Shown here one piece after another: positions 53,220 through 62,309 of a DNA stretch of 64,000 nucleotides. The stretch's first letter is position 1, and each line of letters starts with the position of its first letter. Made by a program: the position numbers and the translations under genes. The stretch lies in the NCBI RefSeq assembly GCF_900142515.1, contig NZ_FRBC01000011.1:1-64000 (forward strand), read 5' to 3'. The notes under the pieces were generated by a model that did not search any database, was not told the DNA's origin, and saw nothing but the letters and a program-made list of their open reading frames with translations. The DNA is from Pseudoselenomonas ruminantium (GTDB lineage: Bacteria > Bacillota > Negativicutes > Selenomonadales > Selenomonadaceae).

Positions 53220-54509
53220 TTAGTCCAGGATTTTGCCTTCCTGCATAACTACTTTACCCTTAACCATGGTCAGCACTGCCTTGCCTTTGAGCTTGCGGCC
53301 CACAAAGGGACTGTGGCTGCCCTTGGTGTAGAATTCTTTTTCGTCAACCGTCCACTCAAGTTCCGGGTCGATTACCGTGATATCTGCCTGTGCACCAACG
53401 CTCAACTTGCCTGCATCCAGACCGAAAACCTGAGCCGGTTCATAGCTCATCTTGGAAACAATCATCGGCAGATCCAGTTTCTGCGTATGATACAAATCCG
53501 TCAGCATAACGCCCAAGGAAGTTTCTAGGCCTGGGAAACCACTCGGTGCATAGATATACTCCCTGTCCTTCTCTTCCTGCGCATGTGGGCTGTGATCCGT
53601 GACGATGGCATCGATGGTGCCGTCCTTCAGCCCTTCCAGAATCGCGTCACAGTCTTTCTGTGCCCGCAGGGGCGGATTGATTTTCGTGGAGGTGTCAAAG
53701 AGGTTGACACATTCTTCCGTCATGGTCAGATGCTGAGGCGTGGCCTCTGCCGTTACCTTGACGCCCCGTTTCTTGGCCTGACGCACGATATCCACCGCCC
53801 GGGCGGAACTGATATGCGCGATATGGACTTTGGAACCAGCGTACTCAGCCAGCATGATGTCCCGGGCCACAGCGATGTCCTCGGCAACCGTAGGACGGCC
53901 CTTGAGGCCCAGCATGGCGCTGCGATGACCTTCGTTCATCACGCCGTCTTCAATCAGCGTAGGCTCCTCCTCATGGTTGATGATGACCTTATCAAAGGTG
54001 TGGAGGTAGTCAAAGGCATTGAGCATGACCTTGGCACTGGGGTCGAAATGACCATCATCGGAGAAGGCCACTGCCCCGGCTTCCAGCATATCCCCCATCT
54101 CCGCCAGTTCCTTGCCTTCTTGATTCTTGGTAACGGCGCCGATGATTTCCACATTGACGACACCGACTTCCTGAGCGCGCATCTTCAGGCTGCGCACCAG
54201 TGCTGCCGAATCCACAGCCGGCTTGGTGTTGGGCATGGTGCAGATGGTGGTAAAACCGCCTGCTGCCGCCGCCTGGGTACCGGAAGCAAAGTCTTCCTTG
54301 GCTTCCTGGCCCGGTTCCCGCAGATGAACGTGGAGGTCGATAAGGCCAGGAGTTACCACCTTGCCGCTGACATCCAGCACTTTGTCAGCCGTTTCCTCGA
54401 TGCCTGCTGCAATCTTGACCACCTTGCCATCTTCCACCAGTACATCTGCCACTTCATCGAATTTATTTTCCGGATTGATTACGCGTCCGCCTTTGAGCAA
54501 AATTTTCAT
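53220..54509 (-). CDS. pyrC: Dihydroorotase
   Basis: PyrC closes carbamoyl aspartate to dihydroorotate. The 429-residue amidohydrolase is the long type I form, with the metal motif LIDLHVHLREPGQE, later ligands in IINHEEE and HIAHISS, and DHSPHAQEEK. Its ATG overlaps the pyrB stop (ATGA) and has GGAGG 9 bases upstream. Confidence 0.97.
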   Translation of the reverse strand: MKILLKGGRVINPENKFDEVADVLVEDGKVVKIAAGIEETADKVLDVSGKVVTPGLIDLHVHLREPGQEAKEDFASGTQAAAAGGFTTICTMPNTKPAVDSAALVRSLKMRAQEVGVVNVEIIGAVTKNQEGKELAEMGDMLEAGAVAFSDDGHFDPSAKVMLNAFDYLHTFDKVIINHEEEPTLIEDGVMNEGHRSAMLGLKGRPTVAEDIAVARDIMLAEYAGSKVHIAHISSARAVDIVRQAKKRGVKVTAEATPQHLTMTEECVNLFDTSTKINPPLRAQKDCDAILEGLKDGTIDAIVTDHSPHAQEEKDREYIYAPSGFPGLETSLGVMLTDLYHTQKLDLPMIVSKMSYEPAQVFGLDAGKLSVGAQADITVIDPELEWTVDEKEFYTKGSHSPFVGRKLKGKAVLTMVKGKVVMQEGKILD

Positions 54510-55453
54510 GCCTGTTTTCCTCCCGTCAGCACCAAGGTAAAGAGCGCCATGCGCACGGCCACACCATTCTGTACTTCTTCCTGAATGGCCGAATTCTTGC
54601 CATAAGCCGTGAAGGGCGAGATTTCCCAGCCCTTGTTCATGGGGCCCGGATGCAGGATCAGCACATCATCCTTGGCCAGCTTCAGCCGCGTATCGTTGAG
54701 GCCGAAGATGCGGGCATATTCTCTCGTCGTCGGGAACAGGCCGCCCTTCATGCGCTCCAGCTGGATGCGCAGCACTTCGATGACATCAGCATTGGCGATG
54801 GCGTCTTCGATGCGTTCATGCACCACGATGCCCGGTTCTTCGTAGAGGAAGCGGGGCAGCAGCGTCTTGGGGCCGGCGATATGAACTTCCATGCCCATCT
54901 TGCGCATGCCGTAGATATCGGAGCGGGCTACACGGCTGTGGAGCACGTCGCCGATAATGGCCACCTTCAGGCCTTCCAGATGACCTTTATGCTCCTGAAT
55001 CGTGAAGAGGTTCAAGAGCCCCTGTGAAGGATGAGCGTGAGCGCCGTCACCAGCGTTGAGGATTACGGGGCTGACTACGCGGGAAGCATATTCAGCCGCA
55101 CCTTCTGCCTTATGGCGCATGACGATGGCATCCACGCCCATCGCCTCAATGGTGTAGAGCGTATCTCTGAGGCTTTCGCCTTTGACGATGCTGCTGGAAC
55201 CTGCCGTGATGTTGACCACATCAGCTCCGAGGTATTTGCCCGCCAGCTCAAAGGATGTACGGGTACGGGTGCTGGGTTCGTAGAACAGGGTGACAATGGA
55301 TTTGCCGCGCAGGGTGGGAACCTTCTTGATATCCCGATGAATGATGTTCTTCATTTCCTTGGCGGTTTCGAGCACCAAGCGAATCTCTTCCGGGCTGAAA
55401 TCCTCCAGGCCCAAAACATTCTTTCCCCGCAGGGATACATTGTTTTTCTCCAA
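54506..55453 (-). CDS. pyrB: Aspartate carbamoyltransferase, catalytic subunit
   Basis: PyrB joins carbamoyl phosphate and aspartate. The 315-residue protein has the carbamoyl-phosphate loop FYEPSTRTRTSFE and HPGPMNKGWEI near the end. No pyrI regulatory subunit is present. TTG 55453 is preferred because AAGGAG lies 8 bases upstream; the in-frame GTG 55462 touches that site. It is the first gene of the operon, and pyrR and pyrP are not present upstream. Confidence 0.97.
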   Translation of the reverse strand: MEKNNVSLRGKNVLGLEDFSPEEIRLVLETAKEMKNIIHRDIKKVPTLRGKSIVTLFYEPSTRTRTSFELAGKYLGADVVNITAGSSSIVKGESLRDTLYTIEAMGVDAIVMRHKAEGAAEYASRVVSPVILNAGDGAHAHPSQGLLNLFTIQEHKGHLEGLKVAIIGDVLHSRVARSDIYGMRKMGMEVHIAGPKTLLPRFLYEEPGIVVHERIEDAIANADVIEVLRIQLERMKGGLFPTTREYARIFGLNDTRLKLAKDDVLILHPGPMNKGWEISPFTAYGKNSAIQEEVQNGVAVRMALFTLVLTGGKQA

Positions 55454-55485
55454 GTCATTCACTCCTTAACAGGTTGACAATAATA

Positions 55486-55515
55486 ATTATACATTAAAGT
55501 TGCATAAACTTTCAA
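55486..55515 (-). promoter_or_regulatory. Promoter of the pyr operon
   Basis: On the minus strand TTGAAA (55515-55510) and TATAAT (55491-55486) are 18 bases apart. The leader to pyrB would be about 26 bases, too short to hold a PyrR-type attenuator. Confidence 0.75.
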
Positions 55516-55570
55516 GGGGAGAAATCCATTGTCTTTGCAAAATTTGCCCGCATATCGATAATCCAGTATC

Positions 55571-55610
55571 AAAAAAAGGAGCTTCCTATGCGTATGCATA
55601 AGAAAGCTCC
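55571..55610 (-). terminator. Terminator of the putative RNA
   Basis: GGAGCTTCCTATGC pairs with the opposite arm at 55596-55610 around a short GTAT loop; on the minus strand seven Ts follow. Confidence 0.9.
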
Positions 55611-55732
55611 CGCTTTACTTCAGGTTATAGTTATACTACTAGCTATATGACAGGGTCCCCTTATGCGCATCGCAGTACGCATTTTAAAAAGGCAATGTAT
55701 TCGTTTGTCCTTGAGCAGCTCTCGTCTGCTTT
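55571..55732 (-). ncRNA. Putative non-coding RNA or attenuated leader upstream of pyrB
   Basis: A promoter and a strong terminator bracket about 160 bases without a gene. The RNA can form AGCAG/CTGCT, AAGG-CAA/TTG-CCTT and ATGCG/CGCAT hairpins. It ends in a 14-bp terminator stem (55578-55591 with 55596-55610) followed by seven Us. The 5' segment GAGAGCT can also pair with AGCTTTC of the terminator arm, which would make an antiterminator. I see no T-box, PyrR-site or ykkC/PRPP signature. A 6S-like or other small RNA is possible but not shown. Confidence 0.6.
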
Positions 55733-55738
55733 GTTAAC

Positions 55739-55767
55739 ATTATAGCCTGCTTGTTACTTAAATGCAA
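55739..55767 (-). promoter_or_regulatory. Promoter of the putative RNA
   Basis: On the minus strand TTGCAT (55767-55762) and TATAAT (55744-55739) are exactly 17 bases apart. It lies right after the end of the molybdopterin oxidoreductase gene. Confidence 0.8.
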
Positions 55768-55794
55768 CCCTTGTAAGCAATTTATTGTATTTTT

Positions 55795-57807
55795 TTATTG
55801 GACTTTTTTTCTTAGATTTACTCTGACATCATAGAACGTACTGCCTTCCGCCTTATCCGTTGTCCGCTGATGCGTCAGCAGATTGGTGTTGCCAGCGGCC
55901 GTATGTTCCCGCCACCAGACGCCCTCACTGACCACAGTCCCCACTTGTACCCGTTCGGACAATCTGACGGTAAACTCCGCCCGCCCCTGCGTATTTTCTG
56001 CCATGACTGCGTCGCCATCCTGAAGATGCTGCCGCTGCCCATCTGCAGGGTTCATCATCAATACCATGATATTGCCTTTGGTCAATTCTTCGCGTTCGTT
56101 GAAGGAACTATCCAATATCCGGGGATCGGGACTGTTTATCAAGATAAACTCTTCCTTATCCTCTGCCAGATGAGGCGGCAGATAATCCGGCAGCTGCCGT
56201 TCCAGCGCCGGATTGAAGATCTCAATCTTCCCCGAAGGCGTCTTGAAGTTCAGCTTGTAAGCCTCAGGCATAGGCAATTCCACCGGTTCTCCTTCGGCTA
56301 ATTTTTCCTTGTCCACAGGCAGCGGCCAGGCCTTATCTGTGCTGGCGATGAACTTTTCCACCAGCTCCGTCTCACTCTGGCGGAAAAATTCGTCATCCAC
56401 TCCCATAGCCTCAGCCAATAACTGTGCCACCTGCCAATTGGACCGACTTTCCCCAACGGGCGGTATGATCTGCTTTCCGCGCTGGACCACATACTGACCA
56501 TAGGAATAGTAGATATCCTCATGCTCCAGCGAAGTGGTAGCCGGCAGCACGATATCAGCATAAAGCGCCGTATCCGTCATAAAACGCTCATGCACCACGG
56601 TAAACAAGTCTTCCCGTCTGAGTCCTGCCAACACTTTGTTCTGATCCGGCGCTGTGCAGGCCGGATTAGAGGAATAGACAAACAGACTCTTGACGGGCGG
56701 CTGCAAGGTATTATCCGTCAGCACATCCCCCAGCTTGATCATATTGATATGACGGATGCCGTTCTTTTCCATATCTGGGCGGCGGATGATATCCTTATCA
56801 AAAGCATGACTGCCTGAAGATGAAGTCAGCATGCCACCGCCTGCTTTGGCATAAGCTCCCACTACTGCTGGCAGACAGGTAATCAACCGGGATGTCATCG
56901 CACCGTTGCCATAACGGGACTGGCCGCTGCCCAGACGGATAAACGGTGCCCTGGCTGCAGCGAATGACCGGGCAAAATCTTCAATCTGCCCAGCAGACAG
57001 GCCTGTAAGTTCTGCTGCTTTTTCCGGCGGATAGGCAGGCAGGACTTCCACTTTCAGTTCCTGCCAGCCCTGCACATAGCGGGCAATGAATTCTTCATCC
57101 ACCAAGTTTTCCCGTGCCAGAACATGCAGCATTCCCAGCGCCAGTGCACCGTCTGAACCTGGCTTCACACAGATGAATTCATCGGCATACTGCGCGGTCT
57201 TCGTTGCATAAGTATCCACGCAGACAATTCTTGCCCCCCGTTTGCGGGCAATGTCCACATCATGCTTGAAATGGATATCCGTCGCCAGCATGCTGATGCT
57301 CCAAAGGATAATGTAATCGCTCTGCTGGGCCTCCTGCGGCGCTGTTGGCAAAGTGCCCCCCATCAGCGAACGATAGCCGTGAGCCTTGGCTGGTGCACAG
57401 ATGGTACGATCCAGGCTCGAAGCTCCCAACGCATAGAATAAGGCATGACCCGCACTGTATTGTATCGTTCCCATGGTACCGGCATAGGAATAGGGCAAGA
57501 TGGCCTCTGCACCATAGCTGCCAATGATTTCCCGCCAATGGGCAGCTATCTCATCAATCGCCTCCTGCCAGCTGATTGGCACAAAATCCCCCTTTCCCTT
57601 TTCTCCCACCCGCTTCAAAGGTGTAAGCAAGCGCCGAGACGAATGGACCGTACGCTCATAATGAGCCATTTTGGGGCACAACGTCCCCCGGGTAAATGCA
57701 TGTGACGGATCTCCCGCCACCTCAATCGTCTTTCCCTTATCCACCGTGACCAATAGGCCACAGCAATCTGGACAATCATAGGGACAAACCGATTTATATT
57801 GTTCCAT
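55795..57807 (-). CDS. Molybdopterin-dependent oxidoreductase (DMSO reductase superfamily)
   Basis: The 670-residue protein has an N-terminal [4Fe-4S] set (CPYDCPDCCG and GTLCPKM), the Mo-bisPGD core with a possible metal-ligand Cys in DRTICAPAKAHGY, and a C-terminal MopB-CT domain (NPADGQRQHLQDGDAVMAEN). No Tat signal is present, so it is probably cytoplasmic and acts without an obvious electron-transfer subunit nearby. The substrate is unknown. ATG 57807 is used; TTG 57810, with AGGAG 8 bases upstream, is also plausible. It follows the condensation-like gene by 18 bases. Confidence 0.88.
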   Translation of the reverse strand: MEQYKSVCPYDCPDCCGLLVTVDKGKTIEVAGDPSHAFTRGTLCPKMAHYERTVHSSRRLLTPLKRVGEKGKGDFVPISWQEAIDEIAAHWREIIGSYGAEAILPYSYAGTMGTIQYSAGHALFYALGASSLDRTICAPAKAHGYRSLMGGTLPTAPQEAQQSDYIILWSISMLATDIHFKHDVDIARKRGARIVCVDTYATKTAQYADEFICVKPGSDGALALGMLHVLARENLVDEEFIARYVQGWQELKVEVLPAYPPEKAAELTGLSAGQIEDFARSFAAARAPFIRLGSGQSRYGNGAMTSRLITCLPAVVGAYAKAGGGMLTSSSGSHAFDKDIIRRPDMEKNGIRHINMIKLGDVLTDNTLQPPVKSLFVYSSNPACTAPDQNKVLAGLRREDLFTVVHERFMTDTALYADIVLPATTSLEHEDIYYSYGQYVVQRGKQIIPPVGESRSNWQVAQLLAEAMGVDDEFFRQSETELVEKFIASTDKAWPLPVDKEKLAEGEPVELPMPEAYKLNFKTPSGKIEIFNPALERQLPDYLPPHLAEDKEEFILINSPDPRILDSSFNEREELTKGNIMVLMMNPADGQRQHLQDGDAVMAENTQGRAEFTVRLSERVQVGTVVSEGVWWREHTAAGNTNLLTHQRTTDKAEGSTFYDVRVNLRKKVQ

Positions 57808-57825
57808 CAAAAAATTCTCTCCTCA

Positions 57826-59463
57826 TTATGCCTGTATCCACAGACGTTGATATTTTTCCATCTGCCGGATGCAATGGCGAATGATATTATTTACTAAAAC
57901 AGGCGATTGCAACAGATGCTTGTTCAGAGCCAGTAAGGGAATTGTCATAACCACGGCCCGCTCTGTCAGCACTTCTGCTGACAGATTCGTCTTCTTGTCT
58001 GATAACAATATCGTTTCATTAAGCCAGGTATTTTCTCTGGCAATGTCCAACGGCCTGAACCAGCCATCCCCCTGCTCGATACTACGCGCCAACTTTCCCT
58101 TGACCACAAAAGCCAATTGCCCTTCCCAATCTTTCTCCAACAAGCGATCGCCTTCGAAATAAGTCGTAAGCTTGGCATCATCAACAAACAATTGGATAAT
58201 GCCCTTGTCGCATTCCTGCAGCAAATGCAATTTCGATAAAGCATCCTGCAAAATTATGCGGGAATCAGGCGTTTCGGCCTGTTCCAAACGAAGATTCTGC
58301 AACCGCTCATATAAATGACTGCAAAAATTCCCATAAGTTGAATACCAGTCCGTCAGCATCTGCTGTAATACCAGCTCATATTCCTGGGCAATCTTGCTGA
58401 CCTGCAGAAGGCCAAAAGTTCCACAACCATACACAAACGACACATTCAGCTGGTTTTCTCCTAAACAAAATCGCAGCCCCAGCCGGACGCCGCTGCTGTC
58501 CAAAATATTTTCCTGCACCAAAGTGCCATCAGCACGACCTTTCACTGCCGTATACGTTTTTTCTTCCTCAGTCAAAAAACCACAGAAATTCAAGATATTG
58601 TCAAAGTAGTCCTCACCCTGCTGATCCATGATTTGCTGCAAGCTTTCCCGTCCTATAGCCGCATATGGCTGAGAGATGATAAACTGCTGGAAGGCCTTCC
58701 CCACAATATCCTGCACTACCTGCTGATCTGTATTGATGTGACGCACTGGCAATAAGCTCTGCTGAACCCCCTCCGTTGCGGAACGATTGGTTGTCTGCAG
58801 GCAAAGTACCGTATCCCGGCAATCATTTTCCACCTGTAACTGTAATGCCCATGCACTCTGCAGGATTGCCATCATCATGACCCGATTGGATTTTGCCTTT
58901 TCTCTGATATCAGACAAAATACTGCCACCAATGCGTATGGGATAGATTGCTATTTCACTGCTGTTATTACGGTTGATTTCCCTTTGGAGAGCATAAGGCA
59001 GACGTGGCTTAGCAGGAAGGTGCTGAAATAACTTTTGCCAATAGGCGCGAATCGCCTCAGCTGCATTTTTCATTTGCGGATCAGCTACAGAAGCAGTCCT
59101 GCCAGACTGCAGCGGCAGCTTCATCACCTGCCGGAAAATATTACGCACATCCATTCGTGTCAATAACTCTGGCCGTGCCGTAACGATGACTGCATATTCA
59201 TTCATGCTGGTATGAAAGACTGACAACCGCAAAGGCAAAGATGCATCCGATTTAAATCCCCGGCGTAATTCTGCCTCCATAACTTTAGCCAAAAGTTCGT
59301 CAATCTCCTCATTCGAAAGATCCACTACATTGCGAAAAGTTATTTCCGGCGTTTCATACTGCCGCAAAACATCCTCTGCCGACAAAACCATAAACGCGGC
59401 CCGATTAAACTGCAAGGGCGTGAATCCACCTCTTATTTTATACAGGCTCTGTGATATTTTCAT
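57826..59463 (-). CDS. Degenerate NRPS condensation-like domain fused to a cyclic-nucleotide-binding-like domain
   Basis: The 545-residue protein follows the order of NRPS condensation domains: LPLRLSVFHTSMNEYAVIVT (76-95), YWQKLFQHLP (141-150), ILQSAWALQLQVENDCRDTV (200-219), then LLPVRHINTD and ILNFCGF. The catalytic HHxxxDG is absent: the matching place reads TARPELLTRMDV (95-106). Residues about 405-535 look like a Crp-type cNMP-binding fold (YFEGDRLLEKDWEGQLAFVV and KGKLAR), but the usual phosphate-binding Arg is not found and no DNA-binding HTH follows. There is no signal peptide or membrane segment. ATG 59463 has GAGG 7 bases upstream. Function unknown. Confidence 0.7.
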   Translation of the reverse strand: MKISQSLYKIRGGFTPLQFNRAAFMVLSAEDVLRQYETPEITFRNVVDLSNEEIDELLAKVMEAELRRGFKSDASLPLRLSVFHTSMNEYAVIVTARPELLTRMDVRNIFRQVMKLPLQSGRTASVADPQMKNAAEAIRAYWQKLFQHLPAKPRLPYALQREINRNNSSEIAIYPIRIGGSILSDIREKAKSNRVMMMAILQSAWALQLQVENDCRDTVLCLQTTNRSATEGVQQSLLPVRHINTDQQVVQDIVGKAFQQFIISQPYAAIGRESLQQIMDQQGEDYFDNILNFCGFLTEEEKTYTAVKGRADGTLVQENILDSSGVRLGLRFCLGENQLNVSFVYGCGTFGLLQVSKIAQEYELVLQQMLTDWYSTYGNFCSHLYERLQNLRLEQAETPDSRIILQDALSKLHLLQECDKGIIQLFVDDAKLTTYFEGDRLLEKDWEGQLAFVVKGKLARSIEQGDGWFRPLDIARENTWLNETILLSDKKTNLSAEVLTERAVVMTIPLLALNKHLLQSPVLVNNIIRHCIRQMEKYQRLWIQA

Positions 59464-59567
59464 AACCGCGCCTCATTTCCTGTCACTACGATAACTCATC
59501 TCAGTGAAATTAATTCGTCATTGACAGAAAATTTCCTGCTTAGCAAAACCAGACCTTACGCATTCCA

Positions 59568-60347
59568 TCAACACTTGGATAACGGAAAAAGTATTTTTCG
59601 TCCAGCATCATTGTGAAACACATCCGCATGCACGTTGAATACCTCCCGCAAGCACTCCACTGTCAGGATTGTATGCGGATCGCCTTGTGCCCGAATCCTG
59701 CCGTTTTGCATAATGACAACTTCATCCGCATATTGCAGCGCATGATTGATATCATGGAGTACCATAATCACAGTGATCTTTTTCTTATGATGAAGTTCAC
59801 TCACGATATCCATAACCTGTAATTGATTGGCAATATCCAAATAGGTAGTCGGCTCATCCAGCAATAAAATCTCCGGCTGCTGTGCCAGCACCATGGCTAA
59901 AAAAACCCGCTGACGCTCACCGCCAGACAGATCTGCCACCCGTCTCTGCGCAAAATCAGTTACCCAGGCTGCATCCATGGCCTGTCTTACAGCCAGCAAA
60001 TCCTGCTGCTGATCGCGGCTAAACATACTCCGATAGGGAAACCGGCCATATTCCACCAGATCTTGCACACTGATATCTGCAGGTGCCATCGTTCCTTGAG
60101 GCAAAATAGCCAGCTTACGAGCCAGCGCCTTTCGCGAGAACTTCCGAATATCCTTACCATCCAGCAGAACCTGCCCCTGAAAATCCGTATTGAGTGCTGC
60201 CAATGATTTCAGCAAAGTGGATTTCCCCGCACCATTAGGACCAATAATCGCTGTGCGCCTGGCAACGGGAAAGCGCAGGGTTATATCCTGCAAGATACAC
60301 CGCCCATTGACAGCAAACTGCAAATCACGCGTTTCAATAGACATCAT
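59568..60347 (-). CDS. ABC transporter ATP-binding protein (FecE/BtuD type)
   Basis: The 259-residue ATPase has Walker A IGPNGAGKSTLLKS, the Q-loop ILPQGT, the signature LSGGERQR, Walker B ILLLDEPTTYLD and the H-loop VLHDIN. It is of the class that powers import of corrinoids, haem or ferric siderophores. Its ATG overlaps the permease stop (ATGA). Together with the next two genes it makes a full importer. Confidence 0.94.
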   Translation of the reverse strand: MMSIETRDLQFAVNGRCILQDITLRFPVARRTAIIGPNGAGKSTLLKSLAALNTDFQGQVLLDGKDIRKFSRKALARKLAILPQGTMAPADISVQDLVEYGRFPYRSMFSRDQQQDLLAVRQAMDAAWVTDFAQRRVADLSGGERQRVFLAMVLAQQPEILLLDEPTTYLDIANQLQVMDIVSELHHKKKITVIMVLHDINHALQYADEVVIMQNGRIRAQGDPHTILTVECLREVFNVHADVFHNDAGRKILFPLSKC

Positions 60348-61342
60348 AACTCCCTCCTCAGCAAGAAAAGAAAAAAGGGAGCACCGATAACGGCCATGAT
60401 AATGCCCACAGGTAATTCCACGGGTGCAAAAGCCAATCTGGCTACCGTATCACAAAGTGTTACCGTTCCCGCCCCCAGCAAAGCTGTAGCGGGAAGCAGC
60501 CAACGATAATCCGAGCCAATAAGCAGTCTTGCAGTATGGGGGACAATAAGCCCTACAAAGCCCAAAAGCCCCACCACCGAAACAGCACTGGCTGCCAGCA
60601 GGGCTGCAATTGCAGACAACAAAATACGCGTCATCCCCACTCTGAGCCCCAACCCCTTGGCTAACTCATCTCCTAATTGCAAGATATTCAAATGCCGGGC
60701 ACCGCCCAAAGCCAAAAGGGTGCCTGCCAAGGTATAAGGCCATAGTATTTCCACCTGTGGCCAGCTGCGGGCAGAAAGGCCACCCACCATCCACATCAGG
60801 GCACTATGTACCCGATCACTATAAAATATCAACAAGGCCGATATGCCAGCACCAAAGAAAGCAGATACCGCTACCCCAGCCAATACGATACGCAATGGAC
60901 TGATGCCATTCTTCCAGGCCAAAATATAGATGAGAACAGCTGCTCCCATCGCCCCCAAAAAGGCGGCAGGTGTAATCAGATAAGCATAGGCGGGAAAAAC
61001 CAGCATGACCATGATGCCACAAATCCCTGCTCCAGATGATACCCCGATGATATGTGGATCAGCCAGTGGATTGCGCATTACCGCCTGTAATATGGCTCCG
61101 GATAAAGCCAGGTTCATGCCCACCAGTAAAGCCACTATCGTGCGCGGAAGACGGATATTATAGAGGATCTGCCCATAGGCCCCCGAGGCATCGCCTCCAA
61201 ACACTTCTATCGCTTCAGTCCAGGGAATATCCACAGAACCTTTAGCCAGGCTTGATATAATTCCAAAACAAGCAAAAGCGGCCAACGCTACCATTAGCAG
61301 CGTCCGCCGTTTTGCCGATGATTTACTTTCCATCTGCATCAT
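60344..61342 (-). CDS. FecCD/BtuC-family ABC permease
   Basis: The 332-residue permease has about ten membrane segments and family patterns RLPRTIVALLVGMNLALSG, QAVMRNPLADPHIIGVSSGA, and GLIVPHTARLLIGSD with GTVTLCDTVAR. It forms the channel of a vitamin B12/siderophore-type importer, as a homodimer. Its start overlaps the end of the binding-protein gene by 20 bases and has GAGG 6 bases upstream. Confidence 0.94.
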   Translation of the reverse strand: MMQMESKSSAKRRTLLMVALAAFACFGIISSLAKGSVDIPWTEAIEVFGGDASGAYGQILYNIRLPRTIVALLVGMNLALSGAILQAVMRNPLADPHIIGVSSGAGICGIMVMLVFPAYAYLITPAAFLGAMGAAVLIYILAWKNGISPLRIVLAGVAVSAFFGAGISALLIFYSDRVHSALMWMVGGLSARSWPQVEILWPYTLAGTLLALGGARHLNILQLGDELAKGLGLRVGMTRILLSAIAALLAASAVSVVGLLGFVGLIVPHTARLLIGSDYRWLLPATALLGAGTVTLCDTVARLAFAPVELPVGIIMAVIGAPFFLFLLRREL

Positions 61343-62294
61343 AAAAAACCTCAGGATAAAGACATGCAGCCATATGCGCTACAGCTTCCGGATAATGGAT
61401 GCCAGGACTCAGCAAAAAGAGTTCCTGTGGCAGATAATAAACGTTTCCATTCCGTACAGCAGCAACTGATTGCCAGGCAGGACTCTGTAAGGTTTTATCC
61501 ATACCAGACTTAATGGACTCCATCTTTCCCATACTAGTGATAAAGAGAACCTCAGGATTCTTTTCCACCAATGTCTCTAAGCTATAAGGCGCTGCATCGG
61601 GATTCTTAGCCAAAGGCTCCATACCACTGGCCACATTTTCCCATCCCAGCATTTTGGCAATGGAACCAGCAATGCTGCCATCCAACTGCACGGTCAGCCC
61701 CTGACTCGTGCTATGGATGATTGCTGTCCGCCGTTTATCGGCCGGGATCTTGTTTTTTACAGCAGCAATCTTTTCATCCATAGCAGCTGCCAGCTGCTGG
61801 CCTTTATCCGGATCACCGGTGATCTGCGCCAGTATTTCCACTTCCCGCTTGACATCTTCATAGCTCTTCATATCCAGCACTAAGGTCTTGATGCCATTGG
61901 CCTCCAACGTATCCACCAACTTTTCATTCATGCCTTTGTTGATGATAACCAGATTGGGCTGGCAAGCCATGATTTTTTCCGTATCGATCTGATAGACCTT
62001 GCCTACACTCGGCAGGTCCTTGGCATAATCAGGCATCTTCGTTTGAGAATCCGGGCGTCCCACCACGAGTTCCGCACCGCCTACGGCTTCCAAAGGTTCC
62101 AGGAATGATGCCGAAGTCACGACAATACGAGCAGGCTTCTCATTGAGTTCCACTGTACGTCCCAGATCATCCGTCACCGTGACAAAACTTTTCTGAGCAT
62201 CAAACCTGCTGACCGCATGGTTGCTTCCACAACCTGCCGCCAGCAAAGCCACTGTAAAAAAAAGCATCAGGAAAAAACCTATTCGACGCTTCAT
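61323..62294 (-). CDS. ABC substrate-binding lipoprotein (BtuF/FepB type)
   Basis: The 323-residue protein has a lipoprotein signal (lipobox LLAAGC, Cys22) and two lobes of the helical-backbone metal-receptor type (TVTDDLGRTVELNEKPARIV; LEPLEAVGGAELVVGRPDSQ; PNLVIINKGM). It captures a corrinoid, haem or siderophore outside the membrane. The neighbouring cbiK and cbiL favour a corrinoid or cobalt-related ligand, but this is inference. It starts 15 bases after cbiL. Confidence 0.92.
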   Translation of the reverse strand: MKRRIGFFLMLFFTVALLAAGCGSNHAVSRFDAQKSFVTVTDDLGRTVELNEKPARIVVTSASFLEPLEAVGGAELVVGRPDSQTKMPDYAKDLPSVGKVYQIDTEKIMACQPNLVIINKGMNEKLVDTLEANGIKTLVLDMKSYEDVKREVEILAQITGDPDKGQQLAAAMDEKIAAVKNKIPADKRRTAIIHSTSQGLTVQLDGSIAGSIAKMLGWENVASGMEPLAKNPDAAPYSLETLVEKNPEVLFITSMGKMESIKSGMDKTLQSPAWQSVAAVRNGNVYYLPQELFLLSPGIHYPEAVAHMAACLYPEVFYDADGK

Positions 62295-62309
62295 AACATC
62301 ATCCCCTAA

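Noticed and set aside
55571-55732. PyrR-binding attenuator, T-box or PRPP riboswitch upstream of pyrB
   Set aside because: None of the conserved cores was found, and pyrB has a nearer promoter downstream of the terminator.
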